This document shows positions 34,866-36,506 of a DNA stretch of 36,506 nucleotides, piece by piece. Source of the stretch: Lachnospiraceae bacterium (GTDB taxonomy: Bacteria > Bacillota > Clostridia > Lachnospirales > Lachnospiraceae). The translations under genes and the position numbers were made by a program. The notes below the pieces were generated by a model that saw only the letters and a program-made list of their open reading frames with translations, was not told where the DNA came from and did not search any database. Every line of letters starts with the position of its first letter. Within the stretch, counting starts at the first letter, position 1. The stretch spans positions 1 through 36,506 of the forward strand of contig JAKSPD010000017.1 in assembly GCA_024405115.1 (NCBI GenBank), in the 5' to 3' direction.

Positions 34866-36329
34866 TTACTTGCACAGCTTTGCTATCGACAGGGCATAGA
34901 TAACGGCAGTTTTTTTGAGATATTCGACAGGCATATACTCGTTGGGGCCGTGTTCGTGAACGTCCTCATCAGCCGGAAGGTGTCCGAAGGCAACACCGCC
35001 CTCAATCTCGTGGACGTATGTGCTGCCACCCATCGATATGCATTCTCCTTTTTCGCCGGTCGCCTCCTCATAGCACTCAAGAAGGGTACGCACAAATTCG
35101 CTGTCTTTCGGGACTATGTGTGAAGAAACCTTGTCCGTGATGGTAAGCAGTGCACCCAGATCATCTGCAACCGCGGAAAGCGCTTCTTCAATGTCCATCT
35201 CATCTGCGCAGCATGCGGTACGGTAGTCGACCTCCGCGTGGAACGATGTTTCAGTTATGCGAAGTATGTCAGGCGCACAGGTGGTCTTTCCTGAGACCTC
35301 ATCCTCGGCGTACATGTTTGAAAGGAAGCCGTAGTATTCACCGCTTGAATAAAAGCAGATGTAGTCGTCAAGTATCTTAAGCCCGCCTGAAGGGTCAAGT
35401 TCAAGCCGGTGTATAAGTTCAGCCAGCGCGATTACCGCGTTATGCCCTTTTTCGGGAGTTGACGCGTGTGCCGCAAGTCCGTTTGCGTAAATCCTGAGTC
35501 CTCCCTCAATTTCCTCGAAGACGAACGATACCCCGGTATCCATTGTCATCATCGCGACATCTTCATATTCGTATGTGACAGTAAAGGTGTGTGCCTCCGT
35601 GTCACGCGTGATGTGTTCCTCCTCTGCTATGTCCGCAGCCATGACGCCCATTACAACGGCTGTCGCTGATGCCGGAACCTGGTTAATCGCAATTCCTCCC
35701 TCTAGCGACACAAGACGCCTCTTTGAATTCGAAGCCGGGAAAATGGCATCATATGAGACCGCGACACGCCCCTTTTCAACGTTTATCACGGGATAGAATG
35801 CGTCAGGTGAAACTGTCATGGGCGCGGGCTTTTCGGTTTCGAAATAATGTGTCACGTCCTCCATTCCGGTTTCCTCGGCGCAGCCGATTATAAGACGGCA
35901 GCGCCTGCTTATGGGTATCCCCAGTTCTTTTACTGCACGCATTGCGTAAAGTGACGCTATGAAACCGCCTTTGTCATCGGCGCAGCCGCGTCCGTAAACA
36001 CGTCCGTCCTTTAATACGGGTTCAAATGGCTTTGTCTCGGTCCATCCGTCTCCGGCAGGGACCACGTCCACGTGCGCAAGGATGTCAAGTGCGGCCTCCC
36101 CTTCGGGGCAGAGGTCCGCAGTGCGGGCAAAGTTATCATAATCAGTTATCTTTAAACCGTATTTTTCCGAAAGGTCAGAAGCCGCATTCAGTGCCATGAG
36201 CGGTCCGGGCCCGAAAGGCGCGCCTTCCACGGGGTCTGTCCTTACTGAATCAATACGGCACATGGCCTTGAGGTCCTCAATCATCTCCGGAAGATGCTCT
36301 TCCACATATTTTTCTATAAGTTCTTTCAT
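34866..36329 (-). CDS. M20 family dipeptidase (PepV-like)
   Basis: A 487-residue zinc metallopeptidase of family M20, dinuclear type, which cuts dipeptides in the cytosol. ILAHVDVVP holds H86 and D88, GRGCADDKG holds the bridging D118 and EET (152-154) the general base and ligand; MGGSTY and VHEHGPNEY near the end carry further active-site residues. A lid domain lies between about 190 and 350. Length is typical of PepV. GAAAAGG is a modest binding site before the ATG at 36329. No other gene is in its operon inside the window. Confidence 0.93.
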   Translation of the reverse strand: MKELIEKYVEEHLPEMIEDLKAMCRIDSVRTDPVEGAPFGPGPLMALNAASDLSEKYGLKITDYDNFARTADLCPEGEAALDILAHVDVVPAGDGWTETKPFEPVLKDGRVYGRGCADDKGGFIASLYAMRAVKELGIPISRRCRLIIGCAEETGMEDVTHYFETEKPAPMTVSPDAFYPVINVEKGRVAVSYDAIFPASNSKRRLVSLEGGIAINQVPASATAVVMGVMAADIAEEEHITRDTEAHTFTVTYEYEDVAMMTMDTGVSFVFEEIEGGLRIYANGLAAHASTPEKGHNAVIALAELIHRLELDPSGGLKILDDYICFYSSGEYYGFLSNMYAEDEVSGKTTCAPDILRITETSFHAEVDYRTACCADEMDIEEALSAVADDLGALLTITDKVSSHIVPKDSEFVRTLLECYEEATGEKGECISMGGSTYVHEIEGGVAFGHLPADEDVHEHGPNEYMPVEYLKKTAVIYALSIAKLCK

Positions 36330-36362
36330 TGGTATGCCTTTTCTTTAAGTCTTTCTTTTTTT

Positions 36363-36484
36363 CAGAACCTGTAATTCCCGGGTTCTGGTGATGTCCATAA
36401 AAGTTTTGCGCCGGATTGTTACTTTTTGTCAGAACCTGTAATTCCCGGGTCCTGGTGATGTCCATAAAAGTTTTGCGCCGGATT
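36363..36484. repeat. Tandem repeat, period 67 bp, two units up to the window edge
   Basis: A 55-base unit (36363-36417 and 36430-36484), beginning CAGAACCTGTAATTCCCGGG, recurs with one T/C difference, separated by a 12-base linker. In unit one CAGAACC and GGTTCTG form a seven-base stem; in unit two one pair is lost. It lies directly upstream of the dipeptidase gene, and more units could lie beyond 36506. No coding sense was found. Confidence 0.9.
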
Positions 36485-36506
36485 TTTAAATTTTATATAC
36501 ACCGGT

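Noticed and set aside
36277-36465. 62-residue minus-strand frame through the tandem repeat
   Set aside because: It has no ribosome binding site, repeats only because the DNA repeats, and runs into the dipeptidase gene in another frame.
36363-36506. CRISPR array
   Set aside because: Two 55-base units with a 12-base linker do not have the short repeat and longer unique spacers of a CRISPR array, and no cas genes are present.

Overview
The window looks like chromosomal DNA of a Lachnospiraceae-type Clostridium relative (low-to-moderate GC Firmicutes). The evidence is gene content and order: a PFL/UPF0210 protein with its ACT-domain partner, glgC-glgD-spoVG, a pth-mfd-HU-rqcP-divIC-tilS-hpt-ftsH block that matches the Bacillus/Clostridia spoVG-to-ftsH neighbourhood, a FeoA-FeoB fusion with a FeoB-associated Cys-rich peptide, strong GGAGG ribosome binding sites and several TTG starts. 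Genus cannot be fixed from the sequence alone. The sporulation genes normally embedded in that block (spoVT, yabP, yabQ, spoIIE) are absent, which suggests a non-sporulating lineage; this is an inference.

Layout. 1-300: a minus-strand tRNA-Asn/tRNA-Glu operon with a perfect consensus promoter and a strongly folded spacer. 512-2158: ACT-domain protein plus PFL-family protein. 2159-5836: an accessory-looking stretch with an IS-end-like palindrome, a membrane-anchored multidomain lipid-face or surface protein of unknown function, a 49-bp tandem duplication, an orphan PD-(D/E)XK-like protein on the minus strand, and an AT-rich spacer full of dyads and TTTCATACA motifs. 5837-8765: HIT protein, a two-TM coiled-coil protein and asnS. 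8827-11714: an SbcD/YhaO-like metallophosphoesterase that has lost its metal ligands, overlapping an intact YhaN/Rad50-like membrane ATPase. 11870-14552: glgC-glgD-spoVG. 14810-25049: pth, mfd, hup, rqcP, divIC, a D-aminoacylase-type amidohydrolase, tilS, hpt, ftsH, with an overlapping intracellular GH13 enzyme to 26685. 26718-29803: an iron-transport operon (feoAB fusion, Cys-rich peptide, DtxR-family regulator) behind a double operator. 29840-30718: purine nucleoside phosphorylase (minus). 30898-34635: an acyl-CoA synthetase-like enzyme and a homodimer-type ABC exporter. 34866-36329: M20/PepV dipeptidase (minus), preceded by a 67-bp-period tandem repeat that runs to the window edge.

How the genes fit together. 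Most are housekeeping: translation (tRNAs, asnS, pth, tilS, rqcP), repair (mfd), division (divIC), purine salvage (hpt, pnp), glycogen synthesis and breakdown (glgCD, GH13), ferrous iron uptake. No CRISPR array, prophage, complete insertion sequence or recognised riboswitch was seen. The most unusual items are the dead-nuclease/live-ATPase pair at 8827-11714, the phased double GTTAGT-N4-ACTAAC operator of the feo operon, the hairpin/duplication elements sitting where sporulation genes are missing, and the orphan nuclease-fold gene with its repeat-rich upstream region.
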